Positions 26,223 to 35,464 are shown, numbered from the stretch's first letter. The stretch is 64,000 nt of DNA from Gammaproteobacteria bacterium (GCA_903970185.1 CAJCIC010000042.1:36726-100725), one strand, 5' to 3'. Program-made: numbers and translations. The notes: generated by a model from the sequence alone, not told the origin.

Positions 26223-26904
26223 ATGGACCCAGAAAACCGCTTCGAGATCTTCTCTTACTGGCGTACGTCGGCGACCTATCGCGTGCGGGTCGCATTGAAT
26301 TTGAAGGGCATCGCTGCAACCGAAACCAATGTCGACATCGACAAGGGCGAACAGCGCGATGCCGGGTTTCTGAAGATCAATCCGATGGGAGCGATTCCGG
26401 CACTTATCGACAAGACGCAAGGTGAACACTCCGTGCCGCTCACCCAGTCGCTTGCAATCCTTGAATTCCTTGACGAAAGCTTTCCCGAACCGGCCTTGTT
26501 GCCGCGCGATCTTCTTTGCGCGCGCGCGCGTGCGCTCGCTCGCATCGATGCTGGCGGCAGATACGCATCCGCTGATCACGCCGCGCATCAAACGATATCT
26601 GCTTGGCGCCGGTCGATTCGACGATGCCATGTGGCGTTCCTGGCAAATCAACTGGTTCGCCACCGGCCTTGCTGCATTCGAGGAGCGTCTCGCAACAGAA
26701 CCGGGGACAGGCAAGTACTGCCAGGGCGATGACATCAGCATCGCCGACATCTGCCTTGCAAGCATCATCGTCGTGATGCGCGTTTTCAAGATTGAAGTCG
26801 CGGATATCCCGACAGTGACAAGAATCATGGCGTCGCTTGAAGCCATCCCGGCATTTGCCAGGGCCGATCCTTATCGCCAGGTTGGTGCACCGCCAAGGAC
26901 CTAG
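26223..26904 (+). pseudogene. maiA: Zeta-class glutathione transferase (maleylacetoacetate isomerase-like), frameshifted
   Basis: MaiA isomerises maleylacetoacetate with glutathione in tyrosine breakdown. The N-terminal thioredoxin-like domain is clear (SYWRTSATYRVRVALNLKGI, NPMGAIPALI, QSLAILEFLDE) in the frame from ATG 26223 as far as LLPRDLL. The C-terminal helical domain continues in the next frame (ARARVRSLASMLAADTHPL ... KYCQGDDISIADICLAS) to the stop at 26902-26904. Dropping one T from the TTT at 26515-26517 (in cttctttgcg) joins both parts into 226 residues without any other change. Either a true recent inactivation or a base-calling error next to the gcgcgcgcgcg run. Confidence 0.85.
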
Positions 26905-26995
26905 ATTTGCAGGCCGCCTTGCCGCGCTTTCTCCGAAAAACGAGCAAGCCTTTCGCAACGCGCCTTGGCATGAGCTGCCATCTGCTCGGCGCGAA

Positions 26996-27241
26996 CTAGC
27001 GGGTCGCACCTTTCTCGGACTTGAATACGCCGCGAATAGTGGTGAACGCAAGGGCCATTTGCAGCACGATCAGTCCATAGGCGCGATCGCCCCAGCCCCA
27101 CGCGACCCAAAGCACATTGCTTGCGAGAAAACACCAGAAACCGGCGTGGCGGGTGCGCACGGATGTCGACGTCACGAGCCAGGACGCAAGGAGGGTGGCG
27201 GCCATCGCTGGCCATTGCAAAGCGCTGATCAGGTCGTCCAT
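26996..27241 (-). CDS. Small membrane protein, unknown function
   Basis: 81 residues, ATG 27241 preceded by AAAGG at good spacing. Three hydrophobic helices: LQWPAMAATLLASWLVT, AGFWCFLASNVLWVAWG and AYGLIVLQMALAFTTIRG. The helix pattern, with Trp-Gly at a helix end and a final Arg-Gly-Val, is shared with small YgjV/PnuC-like membrane proteins, but I would not assign transport. Convergent with the broken maiA. Confidence 0.7.
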   Translation of the reverse strand: MDDLISALQWPAMAATLLASWLVTSTSVRTRHAGFWCFLASNVLWVAWGWGDRAYGLIVLQMALAFTTIRGVFKSEKGATR

Positions 27242-27404
27242 AGCGTGCCTTTCTTGTCGTGGCCCGGGTCACGTGCAAGTCGCGCTCCATGGACCGTGCG
27301 CACACCCATGCGGGCTGTCGCGGGCAACGGATGCGTGCAGCCAAGCCGCAAAGGGCCCTTGCGCGTCGGCTAGAATGCGGGCTGACTTCAATTCGGCAGC
27401 GCGC

Positions 27405-28310
27405 ATGACACCAGCCCTTCCAGCGGCCCTCGCCGCCTGTACCGACAGCCACTCCATCGATCTCGGATTTCAGCAGTTAAGCGCCATCCAGGTGGCGATT
27501 CTTGGCGTGGTGCAAGGCATAACCGAGCTCTTGCCGATCAGCAGCACCGCCCACCTTCGCGTCATTCCCGGACTGCTCGGCTGGCAGGATCCCGGTTCGG
27601 CATTTTCAGCAGCCATGCAGTTGGCGAGTTTTCTTGCGGTTGTGAGCTACTTCTTTGCCGATATCAAGTCGCTGCTCATCGACGGCCTAAGGGCCGCGCA
27701 TCACCGTGATTTCAAGGATGAATCATGGCGACTTCTCCTTGGAATCGGCCTTGGGACGATACCGATCGTGATTGCAGGGTTGTTGCTTCGGCCCGTGCTC
27801 AACCGCTGCGACTCGCCCCTGCGCGGGCTGATCGTGATCGGCGTCTCGTCAGTCGCCATGGCGCTGTTGCTTGCACTGTCGGAGAAGCTCGCCTCGCACA
27901 GCCGGCGCTTTGCCGAGCTGCGCCTGTCAGATTGCATCTGGGTCGGCATCGCCCAGGCGCTCGCTCTGATTCCAGGTGTCTCCCGTTCTGGCGCGACGCT
28001 CACGGCGGGGCTGTTTCTTGGCATGGAACGCGAGACAGCGGCGCGCTTTTCCTTTCTCCTGGGCCTTCCAGCAATCACGCTCGCCGGCCTTTTCGAGATG
28101 CACCAGCTGTTCAAGGCTGGGCTCACGCCCCATGGCTGGGCGCTTCTTGCCATCGGGCTCGTAACCGCAAGCATCACCGCATTTGCGACCATCTATGGCC
28201 TCTTGCATTTCTTGCAAAAGCGCACCACCTGGCCCTTCGTCATCTACCGCTTCCTGATGGGAATCGGGCTCATCGCCGGCGTCATGGGCGGGGTTTTGGC
28301 CAATTCCTGA
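27405..28310 (+). CDS. uppP: Undecaprenyl-diphosphatase UppP (BacA)
   Basis: UppP dephosphorylates undecaprenyl diphosphate at the inner membrane, recycling the lipid carrier for peptidoglycan, LPS O-antigen and other glycans; overexpression confers bacitracin resistance. The 301-residue polytopic protein has both signature motifs: QGITELLPISSTAHLRVIPGLLG (catalytic glutamates, His) and PGVSRSGATLTAGLFLGMER (catalytic Arg). ATG 27405 is the first start in the compact frame; the upstream extension to 27117 is shadow sequence. Confidence 0.95.
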   Translation: MTPALPAALAACTDSHSIDLGFQQLSAIQVAILGVVQGITELLPISSTAHLRVIPGLLGWQDPGSAFSAAMQLASFLAVVSYFFADIKSLLIDGLRAAHHRDFKDESWRLLLGIGLGTIPIVIAGLLLRPVLNRCDSPLRGLIVIGVSSVAMALLLALSEKLASHSRRFAELRLSDCIWVGIAQALALIPGVSRSGATLTAGLFLGMERETAARFSFLLGLPAITLAGLFEMHQLFKAGLTPHGWALLAIGLVTASITAFATIYGLLHFLQKRTTWPFVIYRFLMGIGLIAGVMGGVLANS

Positions 28311-28329
28311 GCCGGCGCGGCGTCTCTTT

Positions 28330-30138
28330 TTAGGCGATGCCGCCAAGGAACTGGTCAAGCTCGAGGGCAAGGCGTTGCGCGGCATCGTCCCAGCGCCCTG
28401 GCGCTTGCGCTTCGAAAACACGCGTGCCGGGCCACCATGGCGTCTCGTCGCTGCCGATGCGCCAGCGCCAATCAATCACCGTCGGCTTGAACAGAAACAG
28501 CGGCTTGCCAAGGCTTCCTGCGACATGCGCTGCAGCGCAGTCGATGGCGACGACCGCATCGACTGCGGCCAGCACCGCGGCAGTATCGACAAAATCCGTG
28601 AATTCGAGCGCGGCATCGAACATGCGCAAACGATCGACAGCAAGGCGCCTTTCATCGCGATCGTCAACCGACACATTGACCCAGCTCACGCCCCTCATGG
28701 CAGCCAGGGGCGCTAGCGCATCGACTGGCACCGTGCGCAACCAGTCATCGATCCGATTGGCATTGCCAACACTTGTCAGGGCAACCTTCTTCCCCGGCAG
28801 CAGGCCGATTCTATCGGCCCACAATGTCGCCCGCTCCCCAGGCACCGAGAGCCTGGGTGCCGCCTTGATGTCCTCGCGCGAGAGGTTCATGGCGGCGACA
28901 AGCTCGAGCAAACCGCACGCGTGCGAACATCCCAGTGCGCGTGCATCAGGACGCGCATCGGACGTGTAAAACTCGGCGTGGCCGGATATTGAACAGGCCA
29001 GACCGGCAATCGCGCTTGGCACCCAAAGCGTCACGGCAATGCCTCGCGCCCGAAGCAGCGGTATGAAGCGCAGCGCAAGCAGGGCGTCGCCCAGACCCTG
29101 CTCGGCAAAGACGAAGAGCTTTCTTCCGTGCAGGTCCTCGCCGCGCCAATTCGGCACCTCGTCTGGAAAGTTGCGGGGATTCAAGACTCTGGCAGTCTCG
29201 GAAAACAGCTTCCAGCCTTCGCCAAAGCGCGCGCCACCCTCGGCAATCAGGAGCCAGCCAAGACCGTTGCCGGTTTCGACATGGTTGGGGGCCAGTGCGT
29301 AAGCACGCTCTCGCAGCGCGAGCGCCTGTGCCAGCTCCCCGGCGTTCTGGCGAACAACGGCGAGCGTTGTCGCAAACGACGAGGTCAAGGCGGCATCGTC
29401 TTGAAAGCGCTGCGCAATTCTGTGGGCAATGGCGAACGTCTCACGCCGATTGTTGGTGAGGCTTGCGAGCTGGTCAGCTTCCTTGGAGTTGATGCTGCCA
29501 TCGTCAAGCTTTGCCGTGAGGCTCGCGATCAGCCGCAATCGAATGGCTTCAGTATTTTCGAGGCGCTCGACCCCGATGTTAGCGCCGCCAAAACGCGCTC
29601 GCAGCACCTCCAGGTTCTCAAGCGGCATGGCATCGCTGGGATCGATCTCCAGCGCACGATGAAAATGAGCTGCTGCCTCTTCAAACGTGCCCTGTTGCAT
29701 ATGCACGACGCCAAGCAGGTTGTGCGTTTGCGCATCGGCGGGCCCAAGCGCGATTGCACGCTCTGCTGCAGTGATGGCGTGCCTGAATTCACCCATACCC
29801 GATAAGGTCGCAGCGAGATAGCGCAGCGCCTCGGCATTGTCCGCATCGAGCTTGAGTGCGGCTTCAAGCGCTGAACGCGCATCGTGAAAGCGGCCTAAGA
29901 GGTAATAGACAATGCCAAGCCGCAAGAGCGTCGACTTGCTTTCATGCGGCGTTTTGGCCACCTGTTCGAGCAAATCCAGCGCCTCGACCAGATTTCCGGC
30001 CTCACGCGCGCGATCCGACTGCTCGACCATTGCCGCCGCGAAAACCGCATCGATTTCGCTAACGGCAGGCGCCCTTGGCCCCGCAGCAGGCGCACTGCGC
30101 AGACGTCGCAAAGCACGCCCGATCAGTCCTCTTGCCAC
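28330..30138 (-). CDS. TPR protein with C-terminal glycosyltransferase-like domain
   Basis: About 602 residues. Tandem TPR repeats occupy roughly residues 40-170 (LLRLGIVYYLLGRFHDARSALEAALKLD, EALRYLAATLSGMGEFRHAI, THNLLGVVHMQQGTFEEAAAHF). The C-terminal third looks like a GT-B enzyme related to heptosyltransferase/GT41-like proteins: FVFAEQGLGDALLALRFIPLLRARG, then VDAVVAIDCAAAHVAGSLGKPLFLF and WRWRIGSDETPWWPGTRVF. Such proteins are found beside flagellar or surface-glycan loci and may glycosylate proteins. I prefer GTG 30138 with GGGAG upstream; the frame is open to 30252. Convergent with uppP. Confidence 0.75.
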   Translation of the reverse strand: MARGLIGRALRRLRSAPAAGPRAPAVSEIDAVFAAAMVEQSDRAREAGNLVEALDLLEQVAKTPHESKSTLLRLGIVYYLLGRFHDARSALEAALKLDADNAEALRYLAATLSGMGEFRHAITAAERAIALGPADAQTHNLLGVVHMQQGTFEEAAAHFHRALEIDPSDAMPLENLEVLRARFGGANIGVERLENTEAIRLRLIASLTAKLDDGSINSKEADQLASLTNNRRETFAIAHRIAQRFQDDAALTSSFATTLAVVRQNAGELAQALALRERAYALAPNHVETGNGLGWLLIAEGGARFGEGWKLFSETARVLNPRNFPDEVPNWRGEDLHGRKLFVFAEQGLGDALLALRFIPLLRARGIAVTLWVPSAIAGLACSISGHAEFYTSDARPDARALGCSHACGLLELVAAMNLSREDIKAAPRLSVPGERATLWADRIGLLPGKKVALTSVGNANRIDDWLRTVPVDALAPLAAMRGVSWVNVSVDDRDERRLAVDRLRMFDAALEFTDFVDTAAVLAAVDAVVAIDCAAAHVAGSLGKPLFLFKPTVIDWRWRIGSDETPWWPGTRVFEAQAPGRWDDAAQRLALELDQFLGGIA

Positions 30139-30302
30139 ACTCGCTCCCGACTCAAAAAGAGAATGTCTGCCACGTGCCTTGGCGCGTAAAGGCGACCGAT
30201 GCCACCCGAGCGATGTCATGCGCCACGACGACGCCGGTGTTTCGCAGTCCAATCCATCCGAGGACCATCCGCACTCGATTTCAAGCTCCCTCGAAACGCC
30301 AT

Positions 30303-30413
30303 CATGCCCGAGGCGTCAACGCCAGAGCGTTGACGTTCTGGCTCGGCATGGCATTTTCGCGACGTTTTGTCGGTCAAGACGTCCGTTCAACCCCGGAAAC
30401 GGACGTTTTGTCG
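30303..30413. repeat. Nested hairpin and 12-base direct repeat
   Basis: A perfect 9-base inverted repeat CGTCAACGC-CAGA-GCGTTGACG (30314-30322/30327-30335) is flanked by outer arms catgcccgag and ctcggcatg that can extend the stem with small bulges. Downstream, gacgttttgtcg occurs exactly twice (30361-30372 and 30402-30413). The block lies in the 360-base gap between the TPR-glycosyltransferase and a small gene. No T-run, so not an ordinary terminator. Confidence 0.5.
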
Positions 30414-30498
30414 CAAAGCCATCGCCTAACCCGGCCACTTTGCCTAACTTTGTCACCAAGGCGAGCAACCGCGCGCCAGATTGCAAAGGGGAATTGAA

Positions 30499-30651
30499 AT
30501 GTTCAACACCTATCAACGCAAGTTCGGCACCGACGAAGTTTTAGGCGGACTCCTGCTCATCGCCGCGATCGCCTGGAGCGCGGCTACGCTTGACATCACG
30601 CCCGTGCAAACGCCAGCGCCCGTCTTCGCGCAATCGGCAGAGTTGGCCTAA
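30499..30651 (+). CDS. 50-residue single-helix membrane peptide
   Basis: ATG 30499 is preceded by a strong ribosome site (AAAGGGG, seven bases). The product starts MFNTYQRKFGTDEVLGGLLL and has one hydrophobic helix (about 14-30, VLGGLLLIAAIAWSAATL) and a Pro/Ala-rich tail. Too short for homology by eye. Good signals and amphipathic layout suggest a real small protein; function unknown. Confidence 0.55.
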   Translation: MFNTYQRKFGTDEVLGGLLLIAAIAWSAATLDITPVQTPAPVFAQSAELA

Positions 30652-30818
30652 GACGCATCGTGCAACACCATTTGGCGCTGCTTGTGATCACGGCAAGGCC
30701 GCTGCACGATGTCGTTGCGACGCCGCCGCGTGAAGGCCCTCGGGCAGACCGTCTGCCTGGCGATGCGGGCGCCTCTACGTGAGCACGATCGGCTCATCCC
30801 ACGGCGCGGCATGGCCAG

Positions 30819-31175
30819 TTGCCAGGCACAGCGGCCTTGCACAACCCGTTCGGGCTTGAGCATGGCGCGCCCACCGGGCTCTATCTTGGCGTTGGCGCGA
30901 GCGCGCTCCTTTGCGCTGCCGGCGACGAACGCATACTCATCGGCGGCGGCATCTTCGGCGCGCAGCGCATCGCACGGCAGTTGTGGCGCAGGTGCCTGGG
31001 TCTTTTCATCGCTGCCTCATCGCTTTTTCTCGGGCAGCCGCAAGTTTTCCCGGAAGCGGCTCGCAACGCCATCGTGCTTTTCATTCCGAGCGTTGCCATT
31101 GTCGCGGCGATGATCTTCTGGCTTGTCCGCATAGCGATTGGAAAGTTCCAGCCCAAGCGGCCCGAATTCAGCTAG
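30819..31175 (+). pseudogene. C-terminal remnant of a DUF2306-like membrane protein
   Basis: From about 30860 the frame reads LYLGVGASALLCAAGDERILIGGGIFGAQRIARQLWRRCLGLFIAASSLFLGQPQVFPEA, then a last membrane helix (VLFIPSVAIVAAMIFWLVRI). The RIARQLWR-x-CLGLFIA-x-SSLFLGQ pattern is what I expect at the C-terminal end of larger polytopic DUF2306-type proteins. The upstream helices are missing and the only start is a TTG without a ribosome site; fragments before 30819 are in other frames. Likely truncated. Confidence 0.5.
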
Positions 31176-31248
31176 CCGCCTGGGGATGCGAGCCGGGGCG
31201 ACCCGAGGCATGATTCGCATGTCGAACTCAATCTCAAAAAGATAACGC

Positions 31249-32463
31249 GTGTTGGATCTTCCGATCGTCATAGTGCGACTGTGCCGGGTTGCCGCCCTGC
31301 CCCTGGGCGCCGAGGGTACCTCGCCGCATCCTCCGGTTCGGCGGCTAGGCCCCGTGGTGGCGCCTGCCCATCGCAATAATTTTGATGCACTGAGGCTCTT
31401 GGCGGCGTTCTCCGTCCTCTTTAGCCATCACTTCTCGCTGATGGGTTTGCCTCAACCCTTCGCGATCTTTGGCCGCACCCTGGGCGAAGTTGCGGTCGAG
31501 GTGTTTTTTGTGATCAGCGGCTATCTCATCCTCGAGAGCTGGCTTGCCGATCCGAATATCCTGCATTTCACGGCGAAACGTTTTCTGCGGGTCTATCCAG
31601 GTCTTCTTGTGGTGCTGCTGTTCGCGGCGTTGGTGATCGGACCCATATTCACCACCGTGCCCTTACGCGAATATTTTTCAGCACGCATGACCTGGGACTA
31701 CATCACATCGAATCTCGCCATGCACATCGTCTACCCGCTGCCTGGCGTGTTTGCAGGCAATGCGGCGGGCGCGGCGGTCAACGGATCGCTCTGGACTTTG
31801 CCGTACGAATTACGGTGGTACCTCTATTTACTGATCTTCGGCGTGCTGCGACTGCTGCGCTGGCGCACCTTGATTCTATTGCTCTGGGCGGTGATGTTCG
31901 TTAGATACTTCTTCGTCTACAACCTGGACGCACGCTTGCTTTCGCACGGCGACCATTTGTGGGCCGAGGAACTCGGCATTTTCTTCGTCGGGGGCATGCT
32001 GCTGCATAGCACGCGCAAGTTCTGGCAGCGCCATTCGTGGATGCTGGTGGTCGGTGGCCTTTTGGTGAGCACGGTGATCTTCTTCACCGGCCGACCCAAT
32101 GGTGCCCTGGCCGTCGTTGTTCCAATCCTGACGATCTGCATTGGCCGCGCCCGCTGGCAAGGCCTGGCATTTGCGACCTTTTTCGGAGACCTGTCCTACG
32201 GCATCTACATCTACGCTTTTCCGATGCAGCAGACGGTCCTGCATGTCACGGGTAATCGACTTGGAATAACCACTTCGATGCTCGTCGCGGCGGCGGCGAC
32301 GATCGTGTTGGCATTTCTATCGTGGCACGGTGTGGAAAAGCGCGCCCTGCGTTTAAAGCATTGGTTTCCGCGCTCGCCCGCGCGACGCGGCTCGAGCGGC
32401 ATTGCCGATGGCAAATTATCGCATCGACAGACGGCTTCGGATCCAGCACACCTTGAAAGTTGA
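31249..32463 (+). CDS. Acyltransferase-3 (OafA-like) membrane protein
   Basis: A polytopic acyltransferase of the family that O-acetylates LPS O-antigen, peptidoglycan or other glycans. Family signatures are present: NNFDALRLLAAFSVLFSHHF (catalytic His pair region), FFVISGYLI, FTAKRFLRVYPGL, the SLWTLPYEL motif and GDLSYGIYIYAFPMQQ. About ten membrane helices. The called start is GTG 31249; the conserved domain begins near residue 43, so GTG 31354 or 31357 is a reasonable alternative. The substrate is unknown; the rhamnose-containing polysaccharide encoded further on is a candidate by inference only. Confidence 0.9.
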   Translation: MLDLPIVIVRLCRVAALPLGAEGTSPHPPVRRLGPVVAPAHRNNFDALRLLAAFSVLFSHHFSLMGLPQPFAIFGRTLGEVAVEVFFVISGYLILESWLADPNILHFTAKRFLRVYPGLLVVLLFAALVIGPIFTTVPLREYFSARMTWDYITSNLAMHIVYPLPGVFAGNAAGAAVNGSLWTLPYELRWYLYLLIFGVLRLLRWRTLILLLWAVMFVRYFFVYNLDARLLSHGDHLWAEELGIFFVGGMLLHSTRKFWQRHSWMLVVGGLLVSTVIFFTGRPNGALAVVVPILTICIGRARWQGLAFATFFGDLSYGIYIYAFPMQQTVLHVTGNRLGITTSMLVAAAATIVLAFLSWHGVEKRALRLKHWFPRSPARRGSSGIADGKLSHRQTASDPAHLES

Positions 32464-32789
32464 ACGACGCGTTAGATGACCCCCAAGATAGAGTTCAGAT
32501 CGCGTTTTTGCACAGGCTCGACGCAAAGGCGACATGCTGTGCCGATATTTGCGCTGCCGGGGTTCAGATATCCGAGTTGATGGCCGAGGATGTGCGCGCA
32601 TGGTTTCGGGCGTTTCGCGGTCTGGGTGGGTTCGCCTCGCAGAAATGAGACGTAGGTCCGAGTGGGCCGGTGCACGAGGTCTGGCGCCCAGCTAAATAGG
32701 GGCCAGTCCTTGCGTCTGTTTAATGGACGTCGACATGGACGCATTTGCAACGGCCAGGTATTTCGCAAGCCCTGATTCCACGTCTCGGC
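32464..32789. other. 326-base gap without a convincing gene
   Basis: Short frames on both strands show mixed-quality sequence (for example a plus-strand MTPKIEFRSRF and a minus-strand frame at 32472-32768) but none has a ribosome site or family resemblance. Possibly decayed mobile DNA. Confidence 0.4.
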
Positions 32790-35315
32790 TCACGACACTT
32801 CCCTCATGTTAAGAATGTTCAAAGGCGGAGTCGCAAGCAAAAACTTTTCCCGGAATGTGTGCGCGGGAACCGCTGGAGACACGATGTATCCCTGAATTGC
32901 GTCGCACTGTTGAGCAATCAAGAATTCTAACTGCGTATAGGTTTCTACTCCTTCCGCGACGACCAAGAGCTTCAATGCTCGAGCCATGCTAATGATCCCG
33001 TTTACCAGCGCCCGGGAATTCTCCGACGTCTCTACCTGTTGAACGAATGATTTGTCTACCTTCAGCGTCGTAATGGGGAAGCGCTGAATATACGAAAGAT
33101 TCGAGTACCCGGTCCCGAAATCGTCCAGCGCAACCGACATGCCCATTGAGCGGAAACCTTCCAGCACCTTCGCTGCCTGGTCCATATCTTCGGTGAGCAT
33201 ACTTTCAGTAATTTCCAACCCAATGTTGTTCGCGCTGAGCCCATGGATGGAAAGTGCGTCGCTAACAGCGTCTGGAAAGCGCGGATCAACCAGTTGTCGT
33301 GCAGATAGGTTGATATCGATGCGCGGTAAGCGACGCGCAATTCCTTCGTCGCGCCAAGCAGCGAACTGACGGCAGGCTTCCCGAAGCACCCATGAACCAA
33401 TTTCCAGGATGAGCGCCGATTCTTCAGCAACTCCAATGAACGCCATTGGCCCCAAAAGTCCGCGGGTCGGATGATTCCAACGAAGCAGTGCCTCACTCCC
33501 TGCCAGTGTCCCAGTGTGTAAATCGAATTTTGGCTGATAGAAAAGTTGCAGTTGCTTAAGGCTGATGGCATTGCGCAACTCATGGAAAATGAGCAGCTTG
33601 TCGGCATCGATCTGTGCCATCTCGCGCGTGTAAAGGCGAACGCAATAGCGACCAGCGCGTTTTGCAAAATACATCGCAGTGTCGGCGTTTTGCAGCAGCT
33701 GGTCCGCTGAGTGCCCGGCCTCCGGATAATTGGCTATTCCAATGCTTGCCCCGACCGTCAGGTTGTGTGAGCCAAAGGCGAATGGCTCCGCGATTCGTTC
33801 AACGATTCTCTCCGCTAGGTCCTTTACTTTCGCTTCCTCCAGTCCCTCGACGGCAATCATGAACTCATCTCCGCTGATGCGACCGAGAAATCCGTGATCT
33901 TGAAGCTCTGCCGCGATCCTCTCGCCAACCTCCGCCAAAAAGGCGTCTCCGGCCGTATGTCCAGCCGTATCGTTCAGAGCCTTGAATCGATCCAGGTCGA
34001 GATAAAGCACGGCGAACCGCGCAGGATGATCATCTTCTGACCCTCCAGCGTTCACAGCGCGGCCATAAATCAACCGCTCCAGATGAGCAAGACACGAGTG
34101 GCGATTCGGAAGCCTTGTGACCGAATCATATCTAGCCAGATACGACAGTCGTGACTGCAGGTCGGCTTGCTCCGTCAGATCGCGAAATAGCAGCGCCAGA
34201 CCATCCTTCTGCGGAAAGCAATGTACGTTGAGCCATCGTCTTAGAGTCGTATGGTACTCAGTGAAACTACGAGGCTGTTTGCTTGCAACGGCTTCGCGAT
34301 ATTCCATATGAAATCGAGATCCGATGGATTCTGGATAAGCCTGCGAGATCGACTTGCCCAAGAGATTGTCGCGGCTTTCCCCCAACAATTCCTCAGCTTT
34401 ACGGTTCACGTAAACAAACCGCCAGTCGCGGTCCAAATGCACAAAACCATCAGTAGCGCTATCCAACATTCCCCGCTGTTCTCGCATTATGTTGTCAAGG
34501 CGCCTCGCGGGCTCGTATTCAGTAACATCTATGCCAATCAGTAAGAGATCCCCGTCAGCCACCGGGTACGCCGACCACTGGATGACTTCCTCCACCCCAA
34601 GCCCTTCCGGAAATCGTAACGAGCGAACCTGGCCTCCCACGCGCGACCCGGACTCGATTACACGCGTGAGCAAATCGTTGACCTCCTTTGGCAGCAAGTC
34701 GATCGCGTGAATTCCCACGCCACTCCCTGCTCCCAGCAGTTGCACAGCAACTGGGTTGATTCGCTTGACCATTCTGTGCCGATTTAACGTTATGAGGAGG
34801 TCGCGCGACTCCTCGAAAAATCGTGTCAGCTCAGCACGTCCACGTTTTGCCGCTTTGACGAGTTCCAACTCCTTGGACATGTCGTGCTGCACACCAATAA
34901 AATGAGTGATGGCACCACCTGCTCCTCTAAGCGGCGCGACGGTCAGTCGATTCACGAACATCGAACCGTCCTTGCGGTAATTTCGGACACTGACCTCAGC
35001 CTCCGTCCCGTCCCGGAGCGCATTGCGCAAGCTCAACATCGCAGCTTGATCGCGATCGTTCTCCTGGAGGAACCGACAATTTCGCCCAATCACCTCCTCT
35101 TTCGAATAGCCTGTGAGGATCGCGAACGCCTTGTTCACAAAAATGATTGGCTCGTTCGGCGTTAGATGGTCGGTAAGTACAATTCCATCGCGAATTGTGT
35201 CAAGCGATGCATACCAGGATGAGGTATCCAGCACTTTTGGGTCTAGGCTGTTCGACCCGACTTTCAGATCGTCGCAATCCGACTGCGGCTTTCGGGAGTG
35301 CAGAGGATGTTTCAT
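32790..35315 (-). CDS. LOV-PAS-PAS-GGDEF-EAL cyclic-di-GMP protein
   Basis: A soluble 841-residue sensor for c-di-GMP turnover. Numbered from ATG 35315 (GAAGG five bases upstream; the frame reaches 35351), the first domain (about 40-155) is a true LOV domain: GRNCRFLQ with photoactive Cys80, and the flavin contacts Asn61, Gln84, Asn112, Asn122 and Gln143. Two further PAS domains follow (about 170-260 and 290-385). The GGDEF domain (about 400-570) has SGDEF at the active site and no RxxD inhibitory site. The EAL domain (about 580-835) keeps EALLRW, NLSARQL, EITES, DDFGTGYSNL and VVAEGVET, so phosphodiesterase activity is likely. Downstream of three signalling genes on the same strand. Confidence 0.9.
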   Translation of the reverse strand: MKHPLHSRKPQSDCDDLKVGSNSLDPKVLDTSSWYASLDTIRDGIVLTDHLTPNEPIIFVNKAFAILTGYSKEEVIGRNCRFLQENDRDQAAMLSLRNALRDGTEAEVSVRNYRKDGSMFVNRLTVAPLRGAGGAITHFIGVQHDMSKELELVKAAKRGRAELTRFFEESRDLLITLNRHRMVKRINPVAVQLLGAGSGVGIHAIDLLPKEVNDLLTRVIESGSRVGGQVRSLRFPEGLGVEEVIQWSAYPVADGDLLLIGIDVTEYEPARRLDNIMREQRGMLDSATDGFVHLDRDWRFVYVNRKAEELLGESRDNLLGKSISQAYPESIGSRFHMEYREAVASKQPRSFTEYHTTLRRWLNVHCFPQKDGLALLFRDLTEQADLQSRLSYLARYDSVTRLPNRHSCLAHLERLIYGRAVNAGGSEDDHPARFAVLYLDLDRFKALNDTAGHTAGDAFLAEVGERIAAELQDHGFLGRISGDEFMIAVEGLEEAKVKDLAERIVERIAEPFAFGSHNLTVGASIGIANYPEAGHSADQLLQNADTAMYFAKRAGRYCVRLYTREMAQIDADKLLIFHELRNAISLKQLQLFYQPKFDLHTGTLAGSEALLRWNHPTRGLLGPMAFIGVAEESALILEIGSWVLREACRQFAAWRDEGIARRLPRIDINLSARQLVDPRFPDAVSDALSIHGLSANNIGLEITESMLTEDMDQAAKVLEGFRSMGMSVALDDFGTGYSNLSYIQRFPITTLKVDKSFVQQVETSENSRALVNGIISMARALKLLVVAEGVETYTQLEFLIAQQCDAIQGYIVSPAVPAHTFREKFLLATPPLNILNMREVS

Positions 35316-35464
35316 AGATGCCTTCGATGTCGCCCAGCCCATGGACTGCAATTGGTCCTAGGAGGGTCTGGACAGCGGGCCACTATGCGCGTTCGCTATC
35401 TGGCCGTATGTCGGGCCTTTGGGAGACTATGCGTAAGGAATTCTTGACTGTTTCAGAAGGGAAG

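Noticed and set aside
26521..26531. gcgcgcgcg run as a simple-sequence phase switch
   Set aside because: The dinucleotide run is short, and the frameshift is best explained by the adjacent TTT; reported only as context.
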